Assembly (NCBI RefSeq): GCF_041381155.1
Contig: NC_091135.1
Coordinates: 8,113,620 to 8,177,619 of the forward strand
Length of the DNA: 64,000 bases
Reading direction: 5' to 3'
DNA from: Argopecten irradians
Lineage: Eukaryota; Mollusca; Bivalvia; Pectinida; Pectinidae
Part shown: piece after piece, positions 46,001-58,958 of the stretch
How positions within the stretch are numbered: position 1 is the stretch's first letter
How the letters are laid out: every line of letters starts with the position of its first letter
Translations under genes and position numbers: made by a program
The notes under the pieces: generated by a model
Told to the model about the DNA's origin: nothing
The model's input: the letters and a program-made list of their open reading frames with translations, nothing else
Database searches by the model: none

Positions 46001-49000
46001 CGCCCCTCCTGCCCCCAGGGGACCAGAGTCAAAATTTGTACAAGTTCTGTTCCCCTTCCCCCAAGGATGTTTGAAGCCGAATTTGGTTACAATTTATGTA
46101 GAACTCTATGACTAGTAGCGATTTAAAGGATTTACCTCTATTTCCCCTATTGGGCCCCGCCCCTCCTGCCCCGGGGGGACCAGAGCCAAAATTTATACAA
46201 GTTCTGTTCCCCTTCCCCAAAGGATGTTTGTGGCCAAATTTTGTTACATTCCATTCAGAGCTCTATGACAAGTAGCGATTTAAAGGATTTACCTCTATTA
46301 CCCCTATTGGGCCCCGCCCCTCCTGCCCCGGGGGGTCAAGCCAAAATTTTATACAAGTTCTGTTTCCCCTCCCCCAAGGATGTTTGTTAAAAATAAATGA
46401 CTGATAATTATTTATTTTGTTATCAAGCAAATATCTTGGTATGAGCACTGTAAAGTTTATTCTGCTGTTCCATTATCTTCATGGGCCTGAAGAACGTCAG
46501 AACTGTGTCCTTATGATAACTGAGAGATAAGGGATTTGCATACTGATAGGCTTTAAAACTATGCTTATGAAATCAAAACTTCAGCTTCTTATCTGCATGA
46601 TAGTAGCAAGTACTAATGATGTATAGTATTAATATCTAACTAAACATATATAGAAATCCATTATATATCATTCCTGCTCGTATCTGAATGTAGCCATAAA
46701 TGAGTTAATGACATGTAATTTTCAATTTCAATTACTTACGAGATAAGTTAATATCTATGATAATCACTGTATAGATTATTAACATACCTTTTTGTTTTTA
46801 TTCAAGGCCAAACAAAAAATATATCTGTTTAGGGTTAACCGACCAACCCTAATTCCCCCCCCCCACTTTTTTTATGAAAAAAATTTAAAAGTCGCGATTT
46901 CAATATCAAACTCCGGTTCCGGCCATTATTTTAGAGTGAAAGACACTAAAAAAAAAAAAAAAAAAAAAAAACATGCCAACCTACCGACCCTTTTTTTTGC
47001 CAATGTAACCCTAAACAGACAAATTATTTTTTTGGCCTAATGAACAGTTTTAATCACATATTTCCAACAGATTATATAGAGTTCTGATTCATCTGTTCAA
47101 GGCCTATATAAAAAGATAATAGAACCTATATAAAAAAGATAATAGAACGACAGAATAATTCAGACTAGATGCCATGATATTACTGGGAACACTAGCTTCT
47201 TATGATGGCCTCTCAGCCAATAGAAACTTTGTAAGAATCAGAACCATCAATTCAATATCTGATATGTTTGTTGATGACTTACCTGGACAGACTGTGTTGA
47301 CCGTTACACCTGTGTCCTGTAGCCGCTTAGCTAACTCGTATGTAGTCATTACCATGGCAGCTTTAGAGTTCTTGTATCCCAACTGGTTGTTGTAGGTACC
47401 TTCCTTCTCCATAAAAAAATTCTCCACGTCAAATGCCTGCCCTGATTACCAAAATAAGCAATTTGTTAATATAAAGTAAAACGTGGACTAACATTCAGTT
47501 CAACTAATTAATGTCAAATTCCCATTTTATGGTGGCGGCACGAGAGAATTGTTAAATATTTCATATGAAATTTGGTATCAAGATCTGTTAAATCTGTGAC
47601 TGAATGTTCTTGCCTCTGAACGAGATTTAGAGCATATTAAAACTTTCAGAAATCATCAATCAGTTTGCTCATGATGGTCAACTCAACAAAACTGCAATCA
47701 GTGGTATCAATGTTTCAGATTTAGTAGACCTTTCAAACAACCTTGGGCTTTCTAAGAGACAACCAATTAAAATCACTTTATAACAAGTTTCAACTGAGCA
47801 ATAAAATACATCGTAACATCATTTTATCACACAGAATGTGTATGGGTGAATCTTTATCGTTGAATTAACTGTGATTTTATTCTTGTGATATCAACTTACT
47901 CCTTGCAGCATTCTTTGGGGGAGATGCTGGATCATGAAGGGACGATGTTACGTTGATGATACGGCAATCAGCCTCGCCCTCTGCTGCGGTCTTCTTCAGA
48001 TCCTCCAGTAATAGATGTGTCAACAGAAATGGCCCTAAAACATGACAAGACACGATTATTTACATGTACTTCTTTTTTTGTCTATTCTATAGGGACGGTA
48101 TGTGCCCAAATGTACCAGAACTGATTGTAGTAATCTCAGGAATAACAGGAGACAAAATGAATCTAGATACATTCCCTTATGATATATATTACTAGCAAAA
48201 CCTTAAACTTAAAGTGAACAGTCGGGCAAGAATGGCTAAAGTCGGTAAAAATGGTGTGAATGTATCCAGTATAACTTCTTATGAAATGGAAAAATAAAAT
48301 CTCTCGTCAAAATCTGTCTGCGTACGAAGAAATTAATTTAAAGTATGGAAATTCTAAAACATCCTCCCGGCTCACTATGTCCGTGGTTACATTCCCACGC
48401 AGCCTCGCTTTCAATGCTTTCAACTTTTCTTTACTTTAATGGTCAGAACTGGGAAACTAAACAGAACTTGACCGTCGTATTAATATGTGAGAACTTTTGG
48501 AAGGCCAATGAACGCATTTAGACTGGTTTTCTTTGCCCAACTATTCACTTTAATATTCTTAATAAACTGTTTAACTTGATACTCTGATGCTTTGATTTTA
48601 TCATACAGCATCAATTTCGACCGTATCATTTAACACATCAGTTCCATATACGTGTTAACTTTTTAGACTTTTTATATTATTCTGAGAAGATCACTTTTAT
48701 TGAAGATAGCAAAAGTAAGTTCCTTGTTATATTCAAGGTATAGTAGGGACATCTCAGAAATGTATATACATATTTTGAATATTTCTATTTTTTTATGATA
48801 TAATATTGTGTATAATTGTTACCAAATGTAATAAAGAATTTTTTTCTCCATTTCTGAATTTCACAGAATTCATAGATATAAAAAAATAGATTTATCAGTG
48901 GATTGTTTGTCAATCATCTCATCAATAAGATGGTAAGATTAGATAACCATACCAAGGTGATTAGTTCCCATGGTGAGCTCAAAGTTATCGGCTGAGAATT

Positions 49001-49927
49001 GTCTGCGGTTGTCTTTGGAGAGATATACACCAGCATTGTTCACCAAAACATGTAATTTCTTCCCTGTGGCATGGAAATCGTCGACAAATTTCCTTATTGA
49101 GGCAAGGTCGCTCACGTCACACTGCAAGACAAGATAGGTTTAAAGGTCAAACAAAATAACCAAGTTCTTAGTTTCTTCTTTCTTCTTCCAGATCAAGATT
49201 CAGGCTCAAAGTGTTGAGAGCATTTGACTCTGATTCTTTCTATAGAGTTCTCTAATTAAATACTTTATCAGTATGGAAAACTTCTCCACAAGTCATAAAA
49301 CACTATTGTATTGAAGTTATTTGGCGTTCCATGATATAGTTACGTAGTGTTTATAAAGTTTGCAAAATTTCATAGTTACTCTGTTTTAGCCCCATATGCA
49401 GAAGGCATGCACATTTTACATTCAAACTGGTCCTTATTACCAGCTGGTATATAAGATTTTCCAATGTAAATTTAGTATAAGTAGAAATCTGCAAAACATA
49501 TTCTTAATGCTTGCTGACAATTCCACTTCAAAAATAAATTAATACAACATATAAATGTATAAACAGAAGAAACATTGTAATTAATTACTTTTCAATGAGT
49601 TATCATTTGGACTGAAATCCTTAATAATCCATATTCTGAATCCCATTTCATTTTATAGATCAATAGTCAAGGTTTTGTGGAGGTCTTCAAGGTGCTTGAC
49701 ACATGATAATGCTTCTCATGTTTTATCAGATACACATAATTTATTACCTGCATAAATGTGGCCAGTGCATTTGGTGAGCGTTTGAAGATCTTCTCTATGG
49801 CAGCCTTGGCCCGTTCTTCACTACGACACGCCAGGATAACATCATTCCCAGCTTCACACAGCTGCTCTGCAGCACGGTATCCTATGCCAGAGTTTGCTCC
49901 AGTTATAATAATCACTCGCCCCGTCAT
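43014..49927 (-). CDS. Short-chain dehydrogenase/reductase with Glu/Lys-rich C-terminal tail
   Basis: Seven coding exons on the minus strand join to 492 codons plus stop: 49927-49748, 49121-48953, 48034-47900, 47441-47283, 45109-44945, 44362-44099, 43420-43014. The start at 49927 has a GCCATGA context; the exon itself begins at 49946 after an acceptor, so a 5'UTR exon lies upstream. SDR landmarks are TGANSGIG (residues 9-16, cofactor binding), CDVSD (61-65), NNAG (88-91), the serine in INVTSS (~147) and the catalytic YKNSK (Tyr184, Lys188), then VCPGFIPST. Sequences such as FELTMGTNHLGPFLLTHLLL resemble retinol-dehydrogenase- and protochlorophyllide-reductase-like SDRs, which reduce or oxidise carbonyls with NAD(P)(H). 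The substrate cannot be told. After about residue 310 a Pro/Lys linker (PSPKKSKKGKK) and about 140 residues rich in Glu, Lys and Val follow, unusual for this family. Confidence 0.9.
43573..43624. repeat. Short hairpin in the last SDR intron
   Basis: TTCAACCCAATAAGT and its near-inverse ACTTATTGGGTCGAA flank a 22-base loop. Confidence 0.5.
45224..46388 (-). repeat. Minisatellite array C (157-bp units), Helentron/pearl-like
   Basis: Seven copies are marked by CCCCAAGGATGTTTGTGGCC at exact 157-bp steps, each with GGGCCCCGCCCCTCCTGCC. The left border AACAGAGGCCCAGAGGGCCT is the inverse of a palindrome plus CTCTGTT, so the element runs on the minus strand. A run of 20 G lies at 45503-45522. It lies in SDR intron 4. 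Confidence 0.75.
46804..47039. mobile_element. MITE with GGCC...TCTGTTTAG ends, copy 2
   Basis: TCTGTTTAGGGTTA and its inverse TAACCCTAAACAGA lie inside outer AAGGCCAAA and TTTGGCCTAA. It holds an A-run of about 25 near 46950. Same family as 39392-39641. It lies in SDR intron 4. Confidence 0.75.
48209..48553. mobile_element. TTAA-flanked MITE, copy 2
   Basis: TTAA-AGTGAACAGTCGGGCAA at the left and TTGCCCAACTATTCACT-TTAA at the right bound the copy. It is nearly collinear with 7663-8007, so the two are recent relatives. It lies in SDR intron 2. Confidence 0.8.
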
Positions 49928-51109
49928 GGCTATTTCAGTTTTAAGTCTGTTAAAAAACAAGGTTTTTCTTATTTAAAAATAAAAACTTGTTTTAACTGTT
50001 ACAAAGCGAATCACTATGTGTTTATATCAATCAATATTCATTTTACGCTTGATGATTAACTATATATTTAATCATGACTTAATTTGCCTTTCTGGAAATG
50101 AAGTCCTCCATTTTCTGAGTGAAAACCAGGAATAAGTAGACCCTGGAGGTTGCATTGATGTTAAATAAATATATGATAAACTCAAGTATCATATAACTGG
50201 TCTGTTCAGCAATGTCATACAGTCATGTTATAATTATTAGAAGTATCATAAATTACATAAAGATATGTATTGTGACATCACAATCAATGCACAATGTCAC
50301 AAGTTTGTTTTCATATTTTGAAGGGGAAACATAAAATCTGAACTGCATTTCTACTATTTTATATATAGAAACAATATTGAAATTTTTGCTTATTGCTCTA
50401 TTAATAAAATTTATGTGAATATTAAATCATATGCACTCAAAGGTCTGTGACGGTCTTGCAAGTATATTAATATTAAGTCTAGAGTCTAGAGTCTGAATTC
50501 TTGATTATTGATATTAAAACAAGCTCCATTCATGCAAATATTAGTAAAGATTACTACCCAATTATAAATTTGAAAATGCTACCAATTTAGGGTTATTGTA
50601 GAAATTTAAATAAATACTACTTTTTAACAATAACTGAGATTACAAAAATACATGTGCACAATGTAAGTTTATGTTAATAGCAATATGACGATAATGTATC
50701 AAGTGAACAGTATGGCTTCATTCATTTGCGATCGGATTACCATTTCGACCCCGCCCATCTCTCTTCGACTTCTGTTTTGGCGTTTTTTATTGACAAATCA
50801 ACACATTTTTAAGTCAAACATTTACTAAAGTAATATTCAAATCTAAAATACATAGATTATTGTTGAACAGCAATGAATCAATGTAGAAAAAAGCTGAACA
50901 CAGTAAAATAAACAATGATTTACAAAACTGCGTCGTGCAATAAAAAAAGTGAAATTATTTCGAGTCCAGCTAAGCATCAACGTTATCGATAAATATACAG
51001 CCCTATCCGTACTAAAGTGTTAAACAGAGCATGCAACGACAGCTGATCCTGATTATGTTAATTCAATGAACACATGTTGCAACACAATCATAATTGCATG
51101 CATCGTTAC

Positions 51110-51200
51110 CTGAAGAAAATCTGTGATTTTTTTTTCTTTTCGGTTTTGGCGCGACACAGGAAGTGAAAAGGGCGATGACTGACCCGCGACGATCCAATAT
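51110..51200 (-). other. Probable 5'UTR exon and promoter of the SDR gene
   Basis: On the minus strand ATTTTCTTCAG-GTAACG is a good donor. The upstream part includes CACTTCCTGTGTCGCGCC, with an ETS-like ACAGGAAG on the plus strand. It would join to the acceptor at 49946. The 5' limit is a guess. Confidence 0.4.
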
Positions 51201-51896
51201 TACTACACTAAAACAATAGAATCGCACCACTGTTTTTACAGTATTTACGCTTCACATGGCCTATTCAAAATAAAAATATATCCAAGTCATATCATGTAAA
51301 AACATAATCCTTAATTTGATTACAAAACATATATTTAAATGGAACTATATTACACGTGAAGTCGTGATTAGGTTATAAAGCAAGACACTTCCGGGTGGGT
51401 TTCACGCGTCACTGATCATATCAGAGTTATTTCCCCTGGTCAACAGGTGCTCTTGTTCTCCGTTGTATATCAAGTTACTTCCCTTCCATCAAAGGTTATA
51501 TCACATTGATTTTAGACAACATTTATTTATGCTAATTTAAAAAGAGCATATAAAATAAAATATTACTAGGGATTCAGTTAAAGAGACAAATGATTTGGTA
51601 TACATTGGTTTTTCCCTATATTTTTGAACGACAGTTTTCAAAAAGGAAATAGTATTTTTCAATTATTTTGTTCCACATTTTTCTTCTATTTTTTTTTTAA
51701 TTTTCAAATCACTGAACGATAGGGTAATACTTCTTTCAGTAGATTCATCTTTCAATTTAAGTTATGAAATTAATATAAGTTATTTATCTATAACATCGAA
51801 GTTCTTACAATACTGTTGGCCACATCACTCTTATTTTACATTTAGTAGAGTTAACATAACGACGCGTTCTTGAACACAACAATAAGATATTCAAAT

Positions 51897-51930
<34 letters not shown>

Positions 51931-52752
51931 CATATATATATATATTTACACATTTTAGCATTCAAGTTAGAGTTCTGTTATAATACAAGATTATACATAG
52001 TTCATACAGAAGCAATCGTTTATTTGTATTACGGGCCAGGCCAATTTCATAGTAATGTATACGTTGTGCGCATTCCGATAAATAAATTACAATGATATCT
52101 TCAATTGCAATCTCTCCTATAATTCGAATTCAGACAAGACATTAAATCTCGGTCTGATCACCCATTATTTAAATTCGATCAATGTACGTACAGCAACCTT
52201 CTTATTTAGCTCAAATAAAGCTTTCGAAATCTTTCTATAATCCAAAATGACACAAGCACATGTATGTAAATGTTTATTGTCCTAAACCCTCATTCAGATC
52301 GCGTTCAGATCTTTAGACGTCTCATGTTTCTAATATAACTAACTACAAAATACGCCACTGATCACTGTTGTTGAGATAGATCTGTTACCGAAACAGTTCA
52401 CGTTCGCCCCAAATGACCAAGAAATTTTGTATGGAGTTGAGTTCCATAATCATTATTTTCCTGTTATGAGAGCTTATGTTTTTGATTGACTTAAAATACA
52501 AGAAGAAAGGAGACACGAAAAAAAGTAGAAATTGGTGGTTTGATAATAATAAAATGATACCTTGATGAAAATATTAGAAGGCTTCGGGAAAGCTTTTCAA
52601 TCTATTGTAAAGTAAAAAAAAAAAAAAAAAAAAAAAAATTATCCAAACGTTACAATATAAGTTAATATAACAGTGATCATATACAGCGATCTTTCTCTAC
52701 ACTTGGACATGGCTGTCGTCAAGGTGAACCTCTCACACTTTACTTTTTTTGC
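51201..52752. other. Intergenic spacer with homopolymers
   Basis: A T28 run lies at 51898-51925 and an A26 run at 52614-52639. Nothing else was recognised. Confidence 0.5.
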
Positions 52753-52908
52753 GATGGCTGGGAAAGGACACAGAAAATAGAAAGGTTTTGCGTGTGAACG
52801 CAATACTTTTGCGTGCGAAAGCAAAATATTTTGTGTAACGCAATACACGCAATACTATTACGTTCACACGCATTAAGATTTTATTTTTCATGTCCTTTCC
52901 CAGCCATC
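52753..52908. mobile_element. MITE with GATGGCTGGGAAAGGACA ends
   Basis: A perfect 18-bp inverted terminal repeat bounds 156 bp. The interior is built of TTTGCGTG / AACGCAATAC motifs that also pair with each other. Confidence 0.8.
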
Positions 52909-53078
52909 ATAGTTTTAGAATTGGGTCAAATAACTTTAATAAGCGACAGTAGAGTAAGATGTTTTGAGATTATAAGAAAGGATTTTTATTTGGTCAGTAT
53001 GCTGTTGATGCAAATAGATAATAAATTATTGATTCTATTGTTCGTATCATTCATGATTTTATTTATGGGCGAATGAAA

Positions 53079-53224
53079 ACAGGGGTCTATTTTTACACAT
53101 TTAAGGGGTCTAGGTCAATTTTTCTAGACCCCCAATCTATCTAGACCCTTAAAACGCATAAAATAGTCTTAGTGCACTCTTGTGGGTCCATTATATAATC
53201 TGTTACTAATTCTCAGATCCCTGT
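53079..53224. mobile_element. 146-bp element with ACAGGG...CCCTGT ends
   Basis: GCGAATGAAA is repeated directly on both sides (53069-53078, 53225-53234), a clear insertion footprint. The interior has GGGGTCTAGG and its inverse. Part of it recurs in inverse orientation at about 36470-36560. Confidence 0.75.
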
Positions 53225-54350
53225 GCGAATGAAAACATCAAACTCGGTACTTTGTAGATAGTGTAGACATTGAAGGCTTGGATAGTATCCGTTGTGCTTT
53301 ATGTATTATGATTTTTAAAATAAAGTACAAAATGTAGGTGAAAAGGGTAATTTGATTAATTTCATACATATATGAAAATGCTTTAAACATTATCTGAAGA
53401 TATTGACACCGTTTTCGAAATTTGGGGCAAATATAAAAATCTATTTTTTTTAAAGCTGAACTGACAACAGGATAATGATTAGTATAAATATACAGGACAA
53501 TAGACTCCAACAGAAGATTATAGGGTTCCTCCCAATGCTTATACAAGTATAATAGAACCGGATGCTCTCATTGCGTATCGTGATACATATATTTGTGTTA
53601 GCCAGAAGTCACTCTTTCTGTGGTTCTCACGATCGTATTCAATAGTCGGTGTCTAGATAAATATAATTATTTAAATTACAATCGCATCAGTTCCTTCACT
53701 TATCGAATGAATACAATATAATCGAGCACAGATAGGTAAACAGAACTATGTATGTAGCTAAGTTATGTGAAATTGCGTATCATTATTGGCGGTAGTTTTT
53801 ATTTGCTTCTTGTCGATAAGACGTCTTAACACCTTTTGGAATGAATTTAGACTCTTAACCAGACCATATCCCATATGTTATGTATTACAACATGTCATTT
53901 TATTTTAAAAAAACGAGCCAGGTACCTATGACCATACTAAAACTGACCAAAAATCTGTCTGAAATATTCGCTCGCATCAACATGTTTGAGGTGTGTTGGA
54001 ATTTCACTACAGTTGTATATCATTTGGAAACAGTTATATTCGCGCGTATCACCCGTCTGCTGATTAAATTACAATAGTATACAAGTATATCTTTTTGTAA
54101 CACCATATAATTACTCCAAACATCACCTGTGTTCTCGAAGAGGACAATAAACTTGTAAGTACAATTTACAATGTATACATGGATCTGAGAGAATAAGTTA
54201 CAGTTTATTCATATACATATATATTTGAACAGAATTCCTAAGACCATGGTTAGAGGTTTTAGGGGGCTAGGACAAAGATCAGTAAACACAGACCCCTGAA
54301 TCCATGTTAATGATCCATGCACACTCAGGCGGGCCCAACCATCAGTAAAT

Positions 54351-54770
54351 ATTCAGGGATCAATCTAGGTTTTGGGGGAAACTACCCTTTTTTTCAAAAT
54401 AGGGGAAAAGTTTGGCCAAAATTTATGTCCAAAATTAGATTCATTTTGACGAAAAAGTACTGTAAAACAACTAATTTTATTTTTAGATTTAGTAAAGCAA
54501 AATTTTAAGCTCAATAATGAAAAATTTGAGTTTATCATAAAATATGCAATAGCTATATGATAAATATGAAGAAATTTGCAAAAAAAAAAAGTATGAAAAA
54601 TTAATGAAAAATAAGTCACAGGGGAAACTGTGTTACAAAAACAGTCATTTTTAGCTTCAAATGGGGAATTTTTAAACTTCAGCGGAATTTTAGGCCTGAG
54701 GGGAATTCATTCCTTGAGGGGAAATTTACCCATAAACGGTAATAAATCAGAGCTAGATTGATCCCTGAAT
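54351..54770. mobile_element. 420-bp element with ATTCAGGGATCAATCTAG ends
   Basis: An 18-bp terminal repeat is perfectly inverted at the right end. The interior carries repeated GGGGAAA motifs and no frame. CAGGG ends suggest hAT, but the TSD is unclear. Confidence 0.7.
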
Positions 54771-54916
54771 TACAAATAAAATGTAGATCTACTTCTCAGG
54801 TCCTTGTGCTTATCTTGTGCGCTTGACGAACTTTGCAATAATGTGGATTAGATACACATTGAGTGTCATAACCCTCACCAAACAAAAATGCAATTGGCAA
54901 AGGAAAAAAATAACAA

Positions 54917-54951
54917 GAAAGAGAGAGAGAGAGAGAAAGGGAGAGAGAGAG

Positions 54952-54982
<31 letters not shown>

Positions 54983-54985
54983 CAT
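54917..54985. repeat. (GA)n microsatellite, imperfect
   Basis: About 70 bp of GAGAGA with a few interruptions. Confidence 0.9.
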
Positions 54986-55834
54986 GAAAACGTCTTAATC
55001 GAATGCCTAAGATGAGGTTTCAAACTCTAATAGTAAAGCTGGAAGGATAATTTCACTTTTTTTTTGCCGCGTGATGCGGTGATAATCAACTAGTTGTGGA
55101 CCATACATGTAAACACAAGACGACCCGCGTTATGGAAATTAATGAAGTTGATGACGTATCACTTATAAATTCTTGTGGAAATTAACATAGTTTTCATTGT
55201 TCATGAAGCGATGATAAGTGGTAGCAATAAAGATTAGCTTATAACTTTGCGACCCTTAGAAAATTAGAAAGCCCACATTTTTTTATTTACATTTTGAAAT
55301 TACGTTTGGGTTATGGTGTGTTCCTTTCAATTTACTATGTGTTGGCAATACGCAAGAATCAAATAAAATAATGAGTATATAACAAATAATAAATGTTTAG
55401 ATACGGCAAAAAAAATCAGCAAGCACGCTGGAATATTAAGGATAGGATTTCGATACAAACAAGGAGTGCCCACATAAATATCAGAAAAATCATTGACTGA
55501 GCATTTGATGATCTGAGTCATTTAAAAGCATTCATTAAAAAAAAGTTTAAAACTTGTATTACAGGCTTCCTGAATAGTTCCTGTTTGGTTCCCGAAACGC
55601 TTTAAAGGTATGATTTATATTTATATCTTAAATAAATAGCAATTTTAGATTAAAAGTCGTTTCGGTTGAGGTACGTCCCTTTAAACGTACAAACAAATGA
55701 AAAATCATGTTTTGCTTTAAAAATGTAAAAAAATATTTTCAGTTGCGATAATTTTTTCCGGCTAGTTGACTTTAAGACTGCTGCTGATGATGATGATGTC
55801 GACGAAGAAAGCGATAAAAGAAAAGATATTTATT

Positions 55835-55854
55835 TATTTTTTATTTCTTTATAT

Positions 55855-55921
<67 letters not shown>

Positions 55922-55923
55922 TT

Positions 55924-55962
<39 letters not shown>

Positions 55963-55968
55963 TTCTAT
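55835..55968. repeat. (ATTT)n tetranucleotide microsatellite
   Basis: About 33 copies with two length slips. It lies 170 bp upstream of the ceramide synthase start. Confidence 0.95.
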
Positions 55969-56139
55969 TAATTATTAACTGTTCATTTTTTCTTTATTTA
56001 TCTATAGGCCTATGCTTTATATAGTACTTTTCGAGATTTTTAGTACAAATATGATTATCGATGGGGAGGCAACCATTGTTACAATCCGGATATATTAACC
56101 AGCCTGCCGAGTTTCTCATTAGATCAGGACCCAGACAAG

Positions 56140-56333
56140 ATGGCGTTTCTTCGCGAAGCGTTTCAGGCATTTCATGCCTTCTTTTGGGATGAAAAATTTT
56201 GGTTACCAGAGAGTGTAACATGGAAAGACTTTGAAAATGTCAGTGACGATTTTTATCACCCTGTTGTGTCAGATTTAAAATACGTGATATTGTGTGGTTG
56301 TTTGCTTTTCGCCTTTCGGAAGCTGTATGAAAG
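56140..56333 (+). CDS. Ceramide synthase (CERS5/6-like), first coding exon only
   Basis: The exon reads 64 codons from MAFLREAFQAF and ends in phase 2 at AAG-GTGAGT. FFWDEKFWLPESVTW is the hallmark N-terminus of ceramide synthases (compare FWNERFWLPHNVTW in CERS6). It is followed by the sequon NVS and a hydrophobic stretch (YVILCGCLLFAFRKLY), the first membrane segment. These ER enzymes N-acylate sphingoid bases with fatty acyl-CoA. The Hox-like and TLC catalytic parts are not in the window, so acyl-chain preference cannot be judged. The start context is AAGATGG. Paralogue choice (5 or 6) is uncertain. Confidence 0.85.
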
Positions 56334-58875
56334 GTGAGTGACCGGATTTCCATTTCACCGGTACTGACTGAATACGCATTGTTTCGATAAAGTTTACTCA
56401 TATATCTGAATATTACAAATGTATATTTTTGCTATGAATATATAAAGGATAAAATTGTTAAGTTAAACTTAGTTTCATCAAATCTTAGATGTAATAGATC
56501 TGTTTACATTCATTTAGTTGATACATTCGATGGAGCCATTTAAAAACTGGCAGCGCCTCGTTTATAAATGCCTCACCATCCCTCTAGCTACTGCATGATT
56601 CATTCCCGCGACTCAGAATCAATCACCAATGGGAGAACTTTATCATCTATCATTCTGTTTCCATCTTAGTTTACACATGTTTACAGAGAACGGGATCTTT
56701 TGTTTTTGCTTTTTATCTAAAATTTATATCTGACAAAGTCAAAGGTATTTTAAGTGCATAGATCTATTTAATATTCATATGACCCAGTGATTAGGTATAT
56801 TGGAGCTACATTGTAAAATTATATGAGACCAAATCAATTAGTAGGCCAGATAGAGGTTTTTAAATATCAGACATTTTTCGTGTTGGGTCGTAATTATATT
56901 TATATAACTAGCCTTTTGTGAAGGGGTATTGTGTACTGTACACACACCTGTCCTGACTGGGACGTTTCTTTGTTTATCAAACAGCATTTCACCAATTGAT
57001 TTAATTAAACGTGCATATTTTTGTTTGTATTCTTTATTTATCATTAACATGTTCTCATTGTTTTACTTTGTTGATTTTTCATTCAATAGTTGTTACATGT
57101 ACGTATGACATTTATCTACATAACAGCATCATTCTATTGTTATGCATACAAAGGCCTTGAGAATGATGACTATGAAATCCTAAATTTCATTTATCATTAG
57201 CAACTGTACTAATCTGTATTAAGAGATAATTTTTTGAAGAAAACACATGGAATATCTGTGGAACTGGTAAAAATATGGATAAATAAATTGAAATCCTGAA
57301 AATATTTGATTAAAATTGTCAGATGAGTACGTAGGCCTAAAGTGATAAATGTAATATATGCAGTTTCGTACACAACATATTGTAATGTAATAGAATTTTG
57401 AAAGGACTTGCAGAATTTCTGGAAATGTGTCTTTTGAACAATGTAGGACCCACTAGCACATGTGTCTTTGGCGATATAGATAAAAAAGACCCATGAAAAG
57501 TAGTTTAAAGATTGTCACTGTATGCAAATTAATTTTGAAATTCCAAACTTTAATATAATTTGACCCTTTTGACCCCATCCTAGTTCATCCTCCTATAACG
57601 TGTTGGGGTCATATAATGTCATATGATCAGATTTAGGCTTAATCTTTTGTTTATTTTACACATCAGCATGTTTGTGGTAAACTTGTATCTTGATAAGTGT
57701 GCCCATCTGCCTTGGTATGTACAATGTATTGTGTAAATCAATTAGCCATATAAACCTGCTGAACATTCAACAGCTGATATTAACACCTGGATCAAAAATA
57801 ATTAATAAGAGATGTTTTCCTTTCACTGTCTAGAATTATATAGTAATGCTTTTTATAGATCTATGAAATATACATAATGTGTGTAATTACAGAAACAAAT
57901 CTAGCACTGTTCAATCTACGATTATTTCTCGTGGGTCCTTTTCAATGGTTTTCGTGAAAACAATGGGTCCCACAGTGTTATAGATACCCATTCCCAGAAA
58001 TTTCATGGTTCCTTTTAAAATTCTGTGAGTCCAGGACTCGGGATGCGCACGTAGATTTATCACTGATCTAGTCGTCAGCAAGATCAGTATGACCTTAGGA
58101 AAATGAAGAATACTAAAAACATATAAATTTATGCAAATTTTAAAAAGTGTCATTCCTACCTGGTAATTATGAGACACATATGTTTTTTTAATTTTTGCAA
58201 ACTTTAGCCTTGATTAATCTTAAGTTTTGATCAATCTCATAATCAATGCTAGCATGCAATTGGTTCTGACGGTTATATAATATTAATTTTGCCCTTAGTA
58301 CAGATCAGAGGAAAAGCATTGGGCAGTAAATTCAATGCGATGTCAAAAATGGAAAGTTGCTGATCATGATGATTATCCTTCAGCAATCCCCCCCAAGACA
58401 TTCTTCAATGCTTGCTTGCTTTTAAGATTTTGCCATTTTGTCTATCCTTTCCTAATAGCTTGGGAATAACATTTAATTATATAAGAATGGCTAAAAAGTC
58501 TGCTTGTTAGCCCTTCCATACTCATAAAAGAGGTTACCATATGGCATAACGCTACATAGTACTAATACATTCCCCAGGTTTTGAAACATTCTGCTTTTTG
58601 TTGGTAGTTGACCTACATTTAATGTTTATCCTGCTTCCATACTAATAATATATATAAGGTCCAGGGTCCTGATACAGAGCTCACCAGGACACTGTACACC
58701 AGACTTTGTAAAACATTTGTACAGCTGGGAACAGTTAACTAGATCTACTTTGGCTTCGAAGTTCAAAGAACTTGGTCATATATAGTGTTCAAATTTAATT
58801 GTTGGTATATGGACAAAAAAAAGTTAAAAAAAAAAACCAACAGATTTTGATATAATCTTTAATTTAGAGTGATGC

Positions 58876-58958
58876 AGTGTTCTCTCAAAATTAGTTTCCA
58901 AATAATTGTTGAATTATAATGGTAAATGATTATTTTGAAACTAATTTTGAGAGCACAC
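58876..58958. repeat. Inverted repeat with TCTCAAAATTAGTTTC arms
   Basis: Arms of about 33 bp with few mismatches meet near TTGAATTATAATGG. Confidence 0.65.

Noticed and set aside
45501-46115. 204-codon plus-strand open frame
   Set aside because: It is a read-through of four 157-bp tandem units whose length keeps frames open; the translated units repeat and no domain is present.
55766-55978. 70-codon frame of repeated Leu/Phe/Ile/Tyr
   Set aside because: It is a translation of the ATTT microsatellite.
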